A DNA stretch of 13,499 bases from DATGMS01 sp040905145 (GCA_040905145.1 JBBDSC010000008.1:1-13499), one strand, 5' to 3'; positions 1 to 7,515 are shown, counted from the stretch's first letter. The notes: generated from the sequence alone by a model not told the origin. Translations and numbers: made by a program.

Positions 1-113
1 ACCTGGAAACTTCCACGGAGAGCAACCTCCCCTGGTACCAAAAACACGGTTTGGAAATCTATACCGTTTCCGAGCGTTTTGGTTTCCCTTTCTACTTTCT
101 GAAAAATGCCTGA
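1..113 (+). CDS. GNAT-family N-acetyltransferase, C-terminal end (partial)
   Basis: An open frame enters from the left edge and stops with TGA at 111-113. The 36 visible residues include LETSTESNLPWYQKHGLEIY, followed by a phenylalanine-rich tail ending FYFLKNA. The pattern L-E-T-S-x-x-x-N-x-x-x-Y-x-K-x-G is typical of the last helix and strand of GNAT acetyltransferases, which move an acetyl group from acetyl-CoA to an amine. The substrate cannot be told. The next gene starts five bases after the stop on the same strand, so the two are probably co-transcribed. The family call rests on a short piece only. Confidence 0.6.
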   Translation, partial: LETSTESNLPWYQKHGLEIYTVSERFGFPFYFLKNA

Positions 114-118
114 ATGCC

Positions 119-1048
119 ATGACCGTCCTTAATACAGAAATACATATCGTAACCCTAATATTTGTCATCCTGGAAGGACTGATGTTTTTCGTCCAGTTGG
201 TATTCTACCTTCAAAAGCCCAAGGAGAAAAAAAGAAAATACTACCTAATCCTCCTATATTTGTTGATTCTTTACAACATTGCCGGAGGGATGTTCCCGGA
301 TGAAGATCTACCCATGTCGGTAAAATTACAATATATTATTGCCTATGGTACCGGTTTTTGCATGGGGGCTTATTTCCCCTATTATTTTTACCAGGCCTAC
401 AACATCCCCCATCTGGAATTTCATGCCAAATACGGGGTGTTGATTTTCCTTATCCTGCCCTTTATCATTTTCTTTTGCATTTTATATCCTTTTGGTTGGG
501 ATCTAATGACGGTCATCTATGTGGGCATGATCATTCCCTTTGCCTATGCTTTCTATATAATGTACAATATACTTTGGGGCATCCGGCAACGGTATAAACA
601 CAGAAAAACTTCCTTTGATGCCGTTTTATCGTACATCGCAGTTGCTCCCTGGGCCTTGATGCCCTTATTGGCCTACCTGCAGGTAACCCAGCTAACAGAA
701 GTATTATTTACCAACGGTGGCTTCCTGATCATCACCTTCCTTTTTTTCCGTAACATGATCGAGGAAAGCAGAAAGGACATGGAAACCTTAAACCTGATGC
801 AGACCAAAAATGAATATGAAATCTTTATTATTAGATGTGAAAAACTGGGGTTCACCAAAAGGGAAATCGAGGTCTGTCAATTGGTAAAGATTGGTTTAAA
901 TTACAAAGATATCGGTGAGACCCTCAATATCTCCGAAAGGACGGTCAACAAGCATGTAGAGAATATTTTTAAGAAGGCAAAAAGTAACAATAAATTTGAC
1001 CTGCTGAATAAGATTACTAGGGGGGAAAGGACAGCTGAGGTGGGTTAA
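119..1048 (+). CDS. Membrane-anchored LuxR-type transcriptional regulator
   Basis: The 309-residue protein has a hydrophobic N-terminal two-thirds with about seven predicted membrane segments (roughly residues 9-30, 41-58, 70-95, 104-127, 130-153, 166-187 and 193-212). A short linker rich in charged residues follows (213-235), then a C-terminal LuxR/GerE helix-turn-helix (about 240-300). The HTH shows the usual pattern: LGFTKREIEVCQLV, then YKDIGETLNISERTVNKHVE, then a basic end. There is no receiver domain, so this is not a standard two-component regulator. The likely job is to sense a membrane or small-molecule signal and bind DNA while tethered to the inner membrane. ATG at 119 lies five bases after the upstream acetyltransferase stop. 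The ligand and target genes are unknown. Confidence 0.8.
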   Translation: MTVLNTEIHIVTLIFVILEGLMFFVQLVFYLQKPKEKKRKYYLILLYLLILYNIAGGMFPDEDLPMSVKLQYIIAYGTGFCMGAYFPYYFYQAYNIPHLEFHAKYGVLIFLILPFIIFFCILYPFGWDLMTVIYVGMIIPFAYAFYIMYNILWGIRQRYKHRKTSFDAVLSYIAVAPWALMPLLAYLQVTQLTEVLFTNGGFLIITFLFFRNMIEESRKDMETLNLMQTKNEYEIFIIRCEKLGFTKREIEVCQLVKIGLNYKDIGETLNISERTVNKHVENIFKKAKSNNKFDLLNKITRGERTAEVG

Positions 1049-1078
1049 TAAGCCACGGTCTAAAGTTGCCTTGCTATC

Positions 1079-1110
1079 AGAATAAATAAAAGGTTTTAAA
1101 TTTTATTTCT
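1079..1110. terminator. AT-rich imperfect inverted repeat, possible terminator
   Basis: About 30 bases after the regulator stop, AGAATAAATAAAA is followed after about 9 bases by TTTTATTTCT, which can pair with it imperfectly. A T-rich stretch lies at the end. It could end transcription of the 1-1048 genes, but the stem has almost no GC, so this is a weak call. Confidence 0.25.
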
Positions 1111-1235
1111 GTCAATACCTATAAGGTCCAATTTTCAATTTGCTTTTCAGTTGATAATCTTTAAGGTTCATTAGGTCTTCAAATCCCAATTCTCCCTCTT
1201 CCACTGCCTGGGCTTTTCGAAAATGCCAATAAGGA

Positions 1236-1820
1236 TTAAAATTACTTCGTCAAAACTTCTATCCCGAGATCTGGAAGACCAGAAAGGAGGAAAAATGGGC
1301 GGGCTTTGCCTACCCATTTCGTATAAGTGTTCAAAACGGAAAAGGTGGTTGCCATACGTCCAAGTTTCGGCAGTCAGATGGTTTATTATGAGCTCAATGG
1401 CACAAGCCCTTCTCCGCTGGGGGAGATTCTTTTGTACCATCCTGATCGTAATAAAGATATATCCTTCGACGTCAAAAATGACGATGGGATTTTATATCGT
1501 ATTTTTCCCGATTAATTGCCGACGGCGAATACTTACTTGTGGAATTTCGTACCGCATTTCCCAGGGATTTCTATGAATCCTTCCGTGCAAAAAGTGAGGA
1601 ATTTCGAAGTGATCGCGAATACGGGGAGGCGATAGAAAAGCATCATTGTACCAAATATATTCTGACCGATAAGAAGGGGAATCAGGGTGCGATTTCTGAA
1701 TTGGATATTCCGGGTGAGATACATTTTATGCATGCTGATGACGTATTGTATATTAATCCGTCTTCAGAAATGGAACTAGATTATAATCTCTTTTACCGCT
1801 ATAGCGTCTCTTTGGAATAA
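1236..1820 (+). pseudogene. Frameshifted gene of unknown function
   Basis: Protein-like sequence runs through this stretch in alternating frames. One frame gives EEKWAGFAYPFRISVQNGKG (about 1290-1335). A second frame then gives KVVAIRPSFGSQMVYYELNG on to GILYRIFP (about 1339-1510). Near 1505 the first frame resumes with IADGEYLLVEFRTAFPRDFY and continues to the TAA ending at 1820, finishing FYRYSVSLE. Joining the three pieces gives one continuous soluble protein of about 190 residues, so two compensating frameshifts are the simplest reading. The last piece alone (GTG at 1539, 93 codons) could still be translated. I do not recognise the family. The upstream limit is uncertain. Confidence 0.45.
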
Positions 1821-1903
1821 AGGGGGTGAGTTCATTGGATACGACTCTGGCGTTTGCGGTACATAAATAACATCCAAACAAAATTAGAGTGAATTTTGAT
1901 TAA

Positions 1904-2021
1904 TAGGTCATGGAACGTCAAACAGTTATCTAAGCTGCTCCTTCTTGTCGCACCTTGAAGGTGGAAAAGCAACATTCTAAGCCAAATGGCTCAGCTCTGG
2001 CTACTCTTTAGGTACAGTTCA
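1904..2021. repeat. Box B spacer repeat, copy 1 (diverged)
   Basis: The sequence TGGAACGTCAAACAGTTATC followed by TAAGCTGCTCC and CTTCTTGTCGCACC matches the box B copies at 4583-4688, 5965-6072 and 10618-10745. It lies directly at the 3' side of the TIR-like gene (minus strand), whose TAG stop is at 2022-2024. The GCGAC/GTCGC hairpin seen in the other copies is partly lost here (TAGCTGC...TTGTCGC). Nothing else was recognised between 1821 and 2021. Confidence 0.6.
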
Positions 2022-2858
2022 CTATGTGAACAAACCAATTTTCTCTAGCCAGCTTGGATTGTAGGAGATTATGTCTTTTTCATCCGATAAAAGCACCCAA
2101 CGATTTTTGTAACAACGCAAAGCTGATGTATCACAATGACCTGCTGTTATCAATCCATTGAAATTACCGGTTCCTATATCATGTAGCATTATTGTTCCGC
2201 CCCCTATTCCATCTTCCCTATGATACTCCATCCAATAAAAACCTCTTCCTTGAAAGCCTTGTACGTTAAATATTTGTGTTTTTCCTCCAACTTCTTCGTA
2301 TAATCTAGTTCCAACAATTTTTTCTGAAGCATTCTTTGATAAAAGCAATCTCTCAATATATTTTTTTGTTCCTAAATGCCATTCTGTGTATAGGATTTCC
2401 TTTGGTTGTAGTTGATTGTATATTTGTTGTTTTATTCTTGCTACAGCAGGACCTAAAGACATGTTCAAATTTGACTTCGAACCATCATATGAGGTATAAA
2501 TAATACCACTTAAATCAGATATTATTTTTGTATTTACTGAATTATCATGAATTATGAAAGTGTTAAACCGTCCTTGATGACCAATAAACAATCCTAGTTC
2601 AAATAATACATTATCTCTAGTTGCATTAAAATTTTGGCCTCTACTTGTCAATAAATCATCTCCCCTTAATATAAAAATTCCAAAGTCAGATTTATGAAGA
2701 ATAGTAACAAGTTCCTCTAAAATACTTCTACCTAATCCAAAAACCCCTTGATTCCAAACTATAGTATCAAAACCGTCAATGCTAAGTAGTATTTGTATCG
2801 CTTCCGCAACCTTGATGCCTTCACCAGATGAACCAATGAAAATAGTTTTGGTCTCCAT
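2022..2858 (-). CDS. TIR-like (Cap12/PycTIR-type) protein with unknown C-terminal domain
   Basis: I start the protein at ATG 2856-2858 (MET-KTIFIGSSGEG), giving 278 residues; an upstream TTG at 2882 adds eight. The N-terminal domain (about 1-145) carries the marks of the TIR-like family used by CBASS Cap12 and Pycsar PycTIR: strand FIGSSGEG, the DFGIFILRGDD strand, and RDNVLFELGLFIG, whose glutamate occupies the usual catalytic position. Such domains cleave NAD+ when activated, killing the infected cell. The remaining ~120 residues are a beta-rich domain with GRGFYWMEY, GGGTIMLHD and GLITAGHCDTSALRCY. I do not recognise it; it is not obviously a STING, SAVED or cyclic-nucleotide sensor. No nucleotide cyclase is next to it. 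It may be a stand-alone defence protein whose C-terminal domain is the sensor. Confidence 0.8.
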   Translation of the reverse strand: METKTIFIGSSGEGIKVAEAIQILLSIDGFDTIVWNQGVFGLGRSILEELVTILHKSDFGIFILRGDDLLTSRGQNFNATRDNVLFELGLFIGHQGRFNTFIIHDNSVNTKIISDLSGIIYTSYDGSKSNLNMSLGPAVARIKQQIYNQLQPKEILYTEWHLGTKKYIERLLLSKNASEKIVGTRLYEEVGGKTQIFNVQGFQGRGFYWMEYHREDGIGGGTIMLHDIGTGNFNGLITAGHCDTSALRCYKNRWVLLSDEKDIISYNPSWLEKIGLFT

Positions 2859-2905
2859 AGTAAGAATTTGAATTATTACCAACGTTAAGAAAAACTCTCA
2901 AAATT

Positions 2906-2920
2906 GCCTAGTTTCTAGGC
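2906..2920. promoter_or_regulatory. Perfect 6-bp dyad upstream of the TIR-like gene
   Basis: GCCTAG-TTT-CTAGGC is a perfect inverted repeat about 48-62 bases upstream of the chosen ATG of the TIR-like gene. It could be an operator or a small hairpin in the leader; chance is also possible for so short a dyad. Confidence 0.25.
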
Positions 2921-2927
2921 CCAGATC

Positions 2928-3167
2928 CTAATTAGTCCGAACGAATTTATCGATTTCCTTTTTAATCCGCTTAATTAACCCCAACTTTTTTTCCAGAAAG
3001 AGATAGCCTTCTGGTTTGATGTAGGGAGCTCCCATGACTACCAAAGTGATAAACAGGGACAGGGTATTCCAGATAATGACCGTCAGCTTCATTGCTGTTA
3101 CGCCAATGGCGAAAACGCACCCTTTTCTGAAGCTTATTGGCTGGAAGAAGGCCCTAAGTGGAGTCTT
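2928..3167 (-). pseudogene. IS110-family transposase, C-terminal remnant
   Basis: A minus-strand frame of about 79 codons, closed by TAG at 2928-2930, reads RAFFQPISFRKG, then AIGVTAMKLTVIIWNTL, then PYIKPEGYLFLEKKLGLIK and a basic tail. The order (FF...RKG, A-x-A-x-KL-x-VIIWN, P-Y-x-P-E-x-Y-x-F-L, KRIKK) matches the extreme C-terminus of Bacteroidota IS110-type transposases as I know them. The catalytic DEDD and serine domains are missing, so this is a dead fragment. It shows past insertion-sequence activity next to the recombinase remnant. Confidence 0.5.
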
Positions 3168-3180
3168 TCAGAATGCCAAT

Positions 3181-3422
3181 TTACCGCTTGGCTGCTATAT
3201 ATTTTTTAATGGCATCAATTCCTACTTCGCTCATTAATGCTAAAACTTTGAAATAACTTATCCCCTCTTTGGCCAAAAGTTGAGTTTCTGTAAATCCATT
3301 GCCAGGGAATTACTGATTGTGCCACAAATATGTTCCGGCTTCTAGCAGATGGGTGGCAAAACACACAATGTGGAGTTATTCCTTTCTTTATTCCTGGGCT
3401 TCGAAGAATCTCTTTACGGGCT
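3181..3422 (-). pseudogene. Tyrosine recombinase (phage-type integrase) C-terminal remnant
   Basis: Minus-strand pieces in neighbouring frames read ARKEILRSPGIKKGITPH and then FATHLLEAGTYLWHNQ (3335-3360 encodes FATHLLEAG), followed by an in-frame stop and a decayed tail. This is the order seen around the catalytic HxxR box of XerD-like integrases (GI.K..TPH-[TLRHS]-FATHLLE.GT). The piece that should hold the catalytic LRHS is deleted and the frame is shifted, so no active enzyme is made. The first 24 bases (AGCCCGTAAAGAGATTCTTC and the next few) reappear nearly unchanged inside the spacer at 10532-10556. This links the spacer repeats to a recombinase gene. Confidence 0.6.
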
Positions 3423-3472
3423 CTTATGTCAGGATAGCTTCCCAGTGGAATAGCGGCGCAAATAGTTATGAA

Positions 3473-4105
3473 TTAAAACAACCGGATACCCAGTGACAAT
3501 ATTAGCTGATACTGTCTTTGGTCAGTAGCAAAACCCGGTATACTTTCAGCTTGACTTCCTAAAGGACCTTCATATTTAAAGTCAAAAATTATATTGGCAA
3601 TATCCAAACCAACGCCTACTTGATATCCTAGGGTTGAATTTAAAAATTTAGGATCTGTAGGGGCTCTTCCGGGTTGTCCAATTCCAGGTTGCCCTATTCT
3701 GTGTGGGTCCCTTGTTAAATCTGAGTTAAGTAAAAAACTAAAGATAGGGCCTACTTGGACCCTGAAAAATTGGGCGATATTAATGCCTGTCATAATTGGA
3801 ACATCTAGCCGGTTAAAATTAGCCGAGTATCTAACTTTTCCCTGCGCATCTAATTCTTCGAATTCACCTCCGGTGTTGGCATATAGGACTTCAGGTTGAA
3901 TAAAAATACTATTGGCATCTAATCGGGCAAATATCCCTGCATGGTAGCCGATTTTATGGGATGTACTGGTAAAACCCTCACCGTTTACTCTGATGTGACC
4001 TTGGGATATCCCAATTTTGGGCCCTAATGAGAACTCCTGGGCCTTTACGGTTGTGAATGAAAGGGAAAAGAGGAGAAGGATTAGACAATTTTTTAAAGTT
4101 TTCAT
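3473..4105 (-). CDS. Outer-membrane beta-barrel protein (PorT-like)
   Basis: The 210-residue protein starts with a clear Sec signal peptide (MKTLKN, a leucine/phenylalanine-rich core, cut after VKA before QEFSLG). Alternating amphipathic strands follow: GPKIGISQG, IGYHAGIFARL, IFIQPEVLY, LDVPIMTGI, VQVGPIFSFLL, LGYQVGVGLDI and a last strand LILSLGIRLF with the terminal aromatic residue used by the BAM machinery. This is the usual PorT/OMP_b-brl_2 type of Bacteroidota. A proline/glycine-rich loop (about 130-150: RIGQPGIGQPGRAPTDP) contains an imperfect GIGQPG repeat and probably faces outward. The function is unknown; it could be a small channel or a surface protein. It is the one gene in the minus-strand block with no evident defence domain. 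Start ATG 4103-4105. Confidence 0.85.
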   Translation of the reverse strand: MKTLKNCLILLLFSLSFTTVKAQEFSLGPKIGISQGHIRVNGEGFTSTSHKIGYHAGIFARLDANSIFIQPEVLYANTGGEFEELDAQGKVRYSANFNRLDVPIMTGINIAQFFRVQVGPIFSFLLNSDLTRDPHRIGQPGIGQPGRAPTDPKFLNSTLGYQVGVGLDIANIIFDFKYEGPLGSQAESIPGFATDQRQYQLILSLGIRLF

Positions 4106-4299
4106 CGTGTAGTTGGTCTTTTGGTGAAAAATTTATGAAAATAAGGACTAAATTCATTTAGTTGCTTTTACACCTGCTTGTTTCCTAAGTGAATTTTTTA
4201 ACGATTAAATTTTGATGGCGACTTAAAATCAATTCTTTCCATTATTGGACCAATTCTTTCCCCTTAACTGGTTAAAATTAAATGGATCATTGATATTAT

Positions 4300-4688
4300 G
4301 AAACACCTTTTCATTAATAATTCTGCACACTTGGGCGGATGCATACGAATGTGCCATATTTCTGATTCAGCTTTTACCAATTCTTTTACGAGCCAGTTTT
4401 CCAGATAGCTTCGCACATTCAAGTTACCTGGAATGCACGTATCAATTGTAATGGAACACCAGTCGTCCAGGGAACTAAAAACAGTTACCTAAACGCCTCC
4501 TTCTTGTCTCGCCTTGGTGATCATGCCTTCGGCACATAAATGTGAGAGCCTCATCATCGGACATTTGACTCAGGCAGGTCCAGTTTAATCGTTCAGGGAA
4601 CGTAAAACAGTTTTCAAGGCGACTCCTTGTCGCACCCAAGTGGTGTGAGGGGTGCTCCGCTGGTTTATAGCCTGTGGCTATCCACTCA
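4300..4688. repeat. Spacer repeat with two box B copies in tandem
   Basis: Two diverged box B copies lie here: about 4440-4560 (GGAACTAAAAACAGTTACC, ACGCCTCCTTCTTGTC) and 4583-4688. The second has a long hairpin GTTTAATCGTTC-AGG-GAACGTAAAAC (4583-4608) and GCGAC-TCCTT-GTCGC (4619-4633). It ends within a base of the stop of the gene at 4689. The stretch 4390-4440 matches the middle of the spacer at 5604-6072. No box A is found to the left. Between the two B copies only about 35 bases remain where a gene would be expected. Positions 4106-4300 hold the AT-rich leader of the barrel gene and a doubled CAATTCTTTCC; nothing more was recognised there. Confidence 0.6.
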
Positions 4689-5468
4689 TTAGCACAGGTG
4701 TATTATTCCGTGTCGTTCTTTCAACTCTTTGTTGTCAATGAATTCAATTCCGTATGTCCTTTCGAAATATTTAAATGCGAGATAGATTGAATTATAACAG
4801 TATTGAAATCCTTCTTCTATTTTTTGAAGATTGACTGGATTTGGATTTGTCTCAAGATAAAATGATGAATTAGAGTAATGAACAAATGAAGAAAACTCTT
4901 TCCATAAATAAAATGCTCTATCTTTAAATATTTCTACATCCCGTGAATGAGTTATATTTTCAGCAACCTGGGAAAGAGGTATAAAGGTTTTAAACCTAAA
5001 TTGCTCTTTATCAGAAAAGTATTTATCGTTTTCTTGCTTTCCTGTAAATGTGTCCTTAAGGGCATGAAATTGTTCGTGATTTAAATAGTATGCATAAGCT
5101 CCATTAAAATGATTGTGATTTGAATTGGTTAAATCCTCAATTGACTTAAATGATTGCTTATGAGTATTTGCATTAATTTTAACAATTTCTTCTTCTTTGT
5201 CTACGTGAAGTCCAAGATAGAGTAGATGAAGAAAATCGTCCATTAAACTCCTTAACAAAATGAATGGGGTAGTTATTAATTCAGGGTTCCGGTTTTTTAA
5301 AACTCTTTCCAAGTCAAGATGTAAAATTGCTTGTCTTCTTAATATACCTAAGTAATAATCCTGAATTTCGGTTTTGTCAAGACATCGTCCTTCTAGACTA
5401 CCCAAGTTTGAGTTCGCTAAGTCTGCTAATAATTTCGCTTCATTTGTTAAATGCTCGATTGTCATCAT
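4689..5468 (-). CDS. Helical protein of unknown function (DUF5677-like)
   Basis: The 259-residue soluble protein is predicted mostly alpha-helical. Visible features are a central helix pair TTPFILLRSLMDDFLHLLYLG (about 65-86), a conserved-looking LWKEFSSFVHYS (about 188-199) and a C-terminal helix YNSIYLAFKYFERTYG. The pattern R-S-x-x-D followed much later by F-x-x-F-x-H-x-S recalls the DUF5677 group, whose function is not established; some helical proteins of this shape are HEPN-like RNases. I cannot show a catalytic R-x4-6-H motif with confidence. ATG 5466-5468 is followed at once by a second ATG. The bases TAAGTTTG sit eight bases before it and fit the Bacteroidota -7 box, but no good -33 TTTG is seen. 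Box A lies 136 bp upstream and box B touches the stop, like the other array genes. Confidence 0.7.
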   Translation of the reverse strand: MMTIEHLTNEAKLLADLANSNLGSLEGRCLDKTEIQDYYLGILRRQAILHLDLERVLKNRNPELITTPFILLRSLMDDFLHLLYLGLHVDKEEEIVKINANTHKQSFKSIEDLTNSNHNHFNGAYAYYLNHEQFHALKDTFTGKQENDKYFSDKEQFRFKTFIPLSQVAENITHSRDVEIFKDRAFYLWKEFSSFVHYSNSSFYLETNPNPVNLQKIEEGFQYCYNSIYLAFKYFERTYGIEFIDNKELKERHGIIHLC

Positions 5469-5603
5469 ATCTATGCAAACTTACAGGGCTGAGGCTAGTG
5501 CGCCTTTCGAATCTCCGTTCTTATCTGTCCGCTGCGTAGTTTATTCCTCGCAATATTGTAAAATTTGCACATACCCCGCATTAGATTTAGCTGCTTGGGT
5601 GTA

Positions 5604-5648
5604 CTTTGAATGGTGAATATAGGTCAAAAAGTTGACCGTTCCAACGGG
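5604..5648 (+). repeat. Box A, copy 1
   Basis: 45-bp box with the dyad GGTCAA-AAAG-TTGACC followed by GTTCCAACGGG and preceded by TTGAATGGTGAATATA. It differs from copy 2 only at its second base (CTTTG instead of CCTTG). It lies 136 bp upstream of the start codon of the gene at 4689-5468. Confidence 0.9.
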
Positions 5649-6072
5649 TGAAATGGCCGTGCAGCTATATTTCGCTTGGACTTTCTGAAATTCCGCACAG
5701 ATAACCGAAAGGATTAGACTTACCTCTTTGCCTGGAAAATCGAAATCCACTTTTCAGAAATCGAAAAGCCTGCTAGGTGGACTGTTTTGGTCACAGCATG
5801 CCATCGTCTTCCGCTGTCTACACGTCAATATATTTATATGAGCAGTGGATATTTTGAAATAACAGGAATTTTTATCAGAATTAACTTACTGATTATATTT
5901 TCCAAATAGGTTCTCACAATTCCGGTAATAGAAATGCATATTTCAAATTGATGGACACCAATTGCCCAAGGAACGTTGAAAAGTTACCTAAGCGACTCCT
6001 ATGGTGCTTCGGTTCTGCTTCCGGAAGATAAATGTGTAAGGTCACACCAGAAACGTGATAGAATGGGGCTAG
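5604..6072 (+). repeat. Complete spacer repeat (box A to box B), copy between unknown gene and NERD gene
   Basis: This ~470-bp spacer fills the gap between the genes at 4689-5468 and 6079-6752. It starts with box A (5604-5648) and ends with box B (5965-6072), seven bases from the NERD stop codon. Its middle shares blocks with the spacer at 10232-10745: AAAAGCCTGCTA, CTGTCTACACGTCA, GAGCAGT, ACAATTCCG...AGAAATGCA and TTGATGGA. Box B here has TAAGCGACTCCT but has lost part of the GTCGC arm. On the minus strand a short open frame (5541-5750) overlaps box A; it is not convincing as a gene. Confidence 0.75.
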
Positions 6073-6078
6073 CTACGA

Positions 6079-6752
6079 TTATGCGCTTTTGGTAAATCGA
6101 CATTTCGGATAATTTCCGCAGCCTAAAAATTTCCTACCTATTTTCGGACCCTGTTTTGATGTTCTTTCAATTAGGATCGAACCACATTTTGGACAAATGG
6201 TATTTGATGAATGTCTTTTTTGTAAAGACCTCAAATGATCTCTGTTGGAAAAAGTAGAATCAGTTAAATGCTTCTCAATTACTTTAATTATCTGGATGAC
6301 ATCATCATTTGAAAGAACCTGATTTTGAAATCGTTTGATATATCCTCCTACCCTAGATTTAATTATATTTTTAGGTATTGGAGTTTTGAATTTACAATCT
6401 CCAATAAAATAGACCACTGTCTGGATTTTAGACTCATCTAAGTTGAGAAATTCCGATAAAATTCTTTTCTGTCGGAAGGTTTGTCTAAGGGGATTTTGGA
6501 AGGGATAATTCCAGCCCAAAATTGATTGTGTCCAGGTAGATTGTTTTTCAGACCCAAAAATCCATCCTTTTTTATTTTTTGTTTCGAATATGAATAAGCC
6601 ATATTTAGAAATAATTAGGGGGTCTATTTGGGTTGTCCCACTTTTAGATGGCAAGATGATATTGTGGAATTTGTAGTATGATTTTTCACGGAGCGATAAC
6701 CACAGATAAAAAACTGTTTTTTTTCACCTATCCATCCTCGAAATCGATTCAT
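6079..6752 (-). CDS. NERD-domain nuclease with C4 zinc finger, broken by a frameshift
   Basis: The main frame (6079 to about 6723) gives a NERD nuclease-like domain: SGTTQID, then FIFETKNKKGWIFG and WTQ...PFQNPLRQ. It carries the D...E-x-K residues of the restriction-endonuclease fold. A topoisomerase-type zinc finger CPKCG...FLGCGNYPKC follows at the end. NERD proteins are thought to cut or bind DNA and are frequent in defence loci. The main frame has no ATG: its first usable start (TTG 6652-6654) would remove conserved sequence. The missing start is in the next frame, ATG 6750-6752, MNRFRGWIGEKK, which meets the main frame at a run of eight A (6717-6724 as T on the plus strand). One more A would give a continuous 224-residue protein with the expected G-x-x-GE and FHNIILP segments. 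GGGGGTAAGGG is a plausible ribosome site before that ATG. The break may be a mutation, a sequencing error or a slippage site. Confidence 0.75.
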
Positions 6753-6955
6753 ATTTTTGAATTTTTCCCTTACCCCCTGCTATTTTATTTCTCTATTTTA
6801 ATAACATTTATAGGGAATGGACATCTCGTCTTTAAGATACCAAAAATATTCCTTGGAATGAAAACCTTTGAAGTATTTCAGAAGCTTTTACTGTGATATT
6901 TCTTTTGACATTTCCGTCGGAATTTTTGGTCCCCAACTGTTTTATATTGTGTATG

Positions 6956-7000
6956 CCTTGAATGGTGAATATAGGTCAAAAAGTTGACCGTTCCAACGGG
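6956..7000 (+). repeat. Box A, copy 2
   Basis: 45-bp box (CCTTGAATGG...CCAACGGG) with the dyad GGTCAA-AAAG-TTGACC, taken here as the reference copy. It is 204 bp upstream of the restored NERD start. The rest of the spacer expected to its right is missing; a group II intron remnant follows about 10 bases later. The 200 bases between the NERD start and this box are AT-rich and hold nothing else I recognise. Confidence 0.9.
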
Positions 7001-7010
7001 ATAAAGACTA

Positions 7011-7515
7011 TGCTGCCCTTAATCGGTATCCATTAAGCGTGGGGGTAACCCTGACTGAGTCAGGGCAGGCTATCCCGACCCGAAGCAAGTTGCAAAGCCT
7101 CTCCCTCCAAACCGGGGCTGGTTTGCCGTGAGTGGGCCGTGTGCTAAGAAAATATCCTATGGATATTATTAGTGAGGAGCCAGGATGAAGGGTAGGTGCA
7201 GTCCTAAAGCCCCAGGATATCCTATATAAACCAGACTGCGGTGCCTGTACTGACGAATACACCCGAGCCCGGGAGAACGTAGGTGGCGCAGGAAGTGCAC
7301 TATACAGAGGCCAAGAGGTAAGATGAGGTGGTACGACTTGTCCCGACCATCGAGAGCATACCGAAGTCCAAACTTTTCGAAAGGGGGAAGCACCGAACTG
7401 GTAGAGATGGCAGAGGATAAAGCGAGCTTTGGGCCACTTAATTAGGGAAAGCCTGAGCGTAAACGTAAAAATCTGACCAGTTTGGGAGGGATCTAAGACC
7501 ATACCAACGAATATG
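7011..7515 (+). mobile_element. Group II intron remnant, domains I to III, no ORF
   Basis: This GC-richer block aligns with the 5' domain of the intron at 8763-9317. Shared blocks are TAAGCG-GGGGGTA, CTGACTGA, GAAGCAAGT-GCAAAGCCT, CCGTGA, AAGAAAATATCCT-TGGATAT, GATGAAGGGTAGGTG, and AGACT-CGGTGCCTGT-TGACGAAT. It runs on through GGTAAGATGAGGTGGTACGA and GAAAGGGGGAAGC to CTGACCAGTTTGGGAGGGAT, which resembles the end of domain III just before the intron-encoded reverse transcriptase. The first ~90 bases including GTGYG are gone and no reverse transcriptase follows, so the copy is dead. It is on the plus strand, opposite to the array genes. Long open frames inside it on the minus strand are shadows. 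Confidence 0.7.

Noticed and set aside
1112..1250. Minus-strand frame ending at 1112 that reads NPYWHFRKAQAVEEGELGFE and on to KIGPYRY
   Set aside because: It looks protein-like but is only about 45 codons, has no start, and overlaps the plus-strand pseudogene; it could be a remnant of a neighbouring gene, and I cannot name it.
3034..3237. 67-codon plus-strand open frame
   Set aside because: It is a shadow of the IS110 transposase remnant on the minus strand.
5541..5750. 69-codon minus-strand open frame across box A
   Set aside because: No convincing start, overlaps a repeat and the leader of the next gene; the equivalent frame in the other spacer differs.
7008..7502. 164-codon minus-strand open frame
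   Set aside because: It lies wholly inside the group II intron remnant on the opposite strand; composition is that of a structured RNA gene, with no protein family features.
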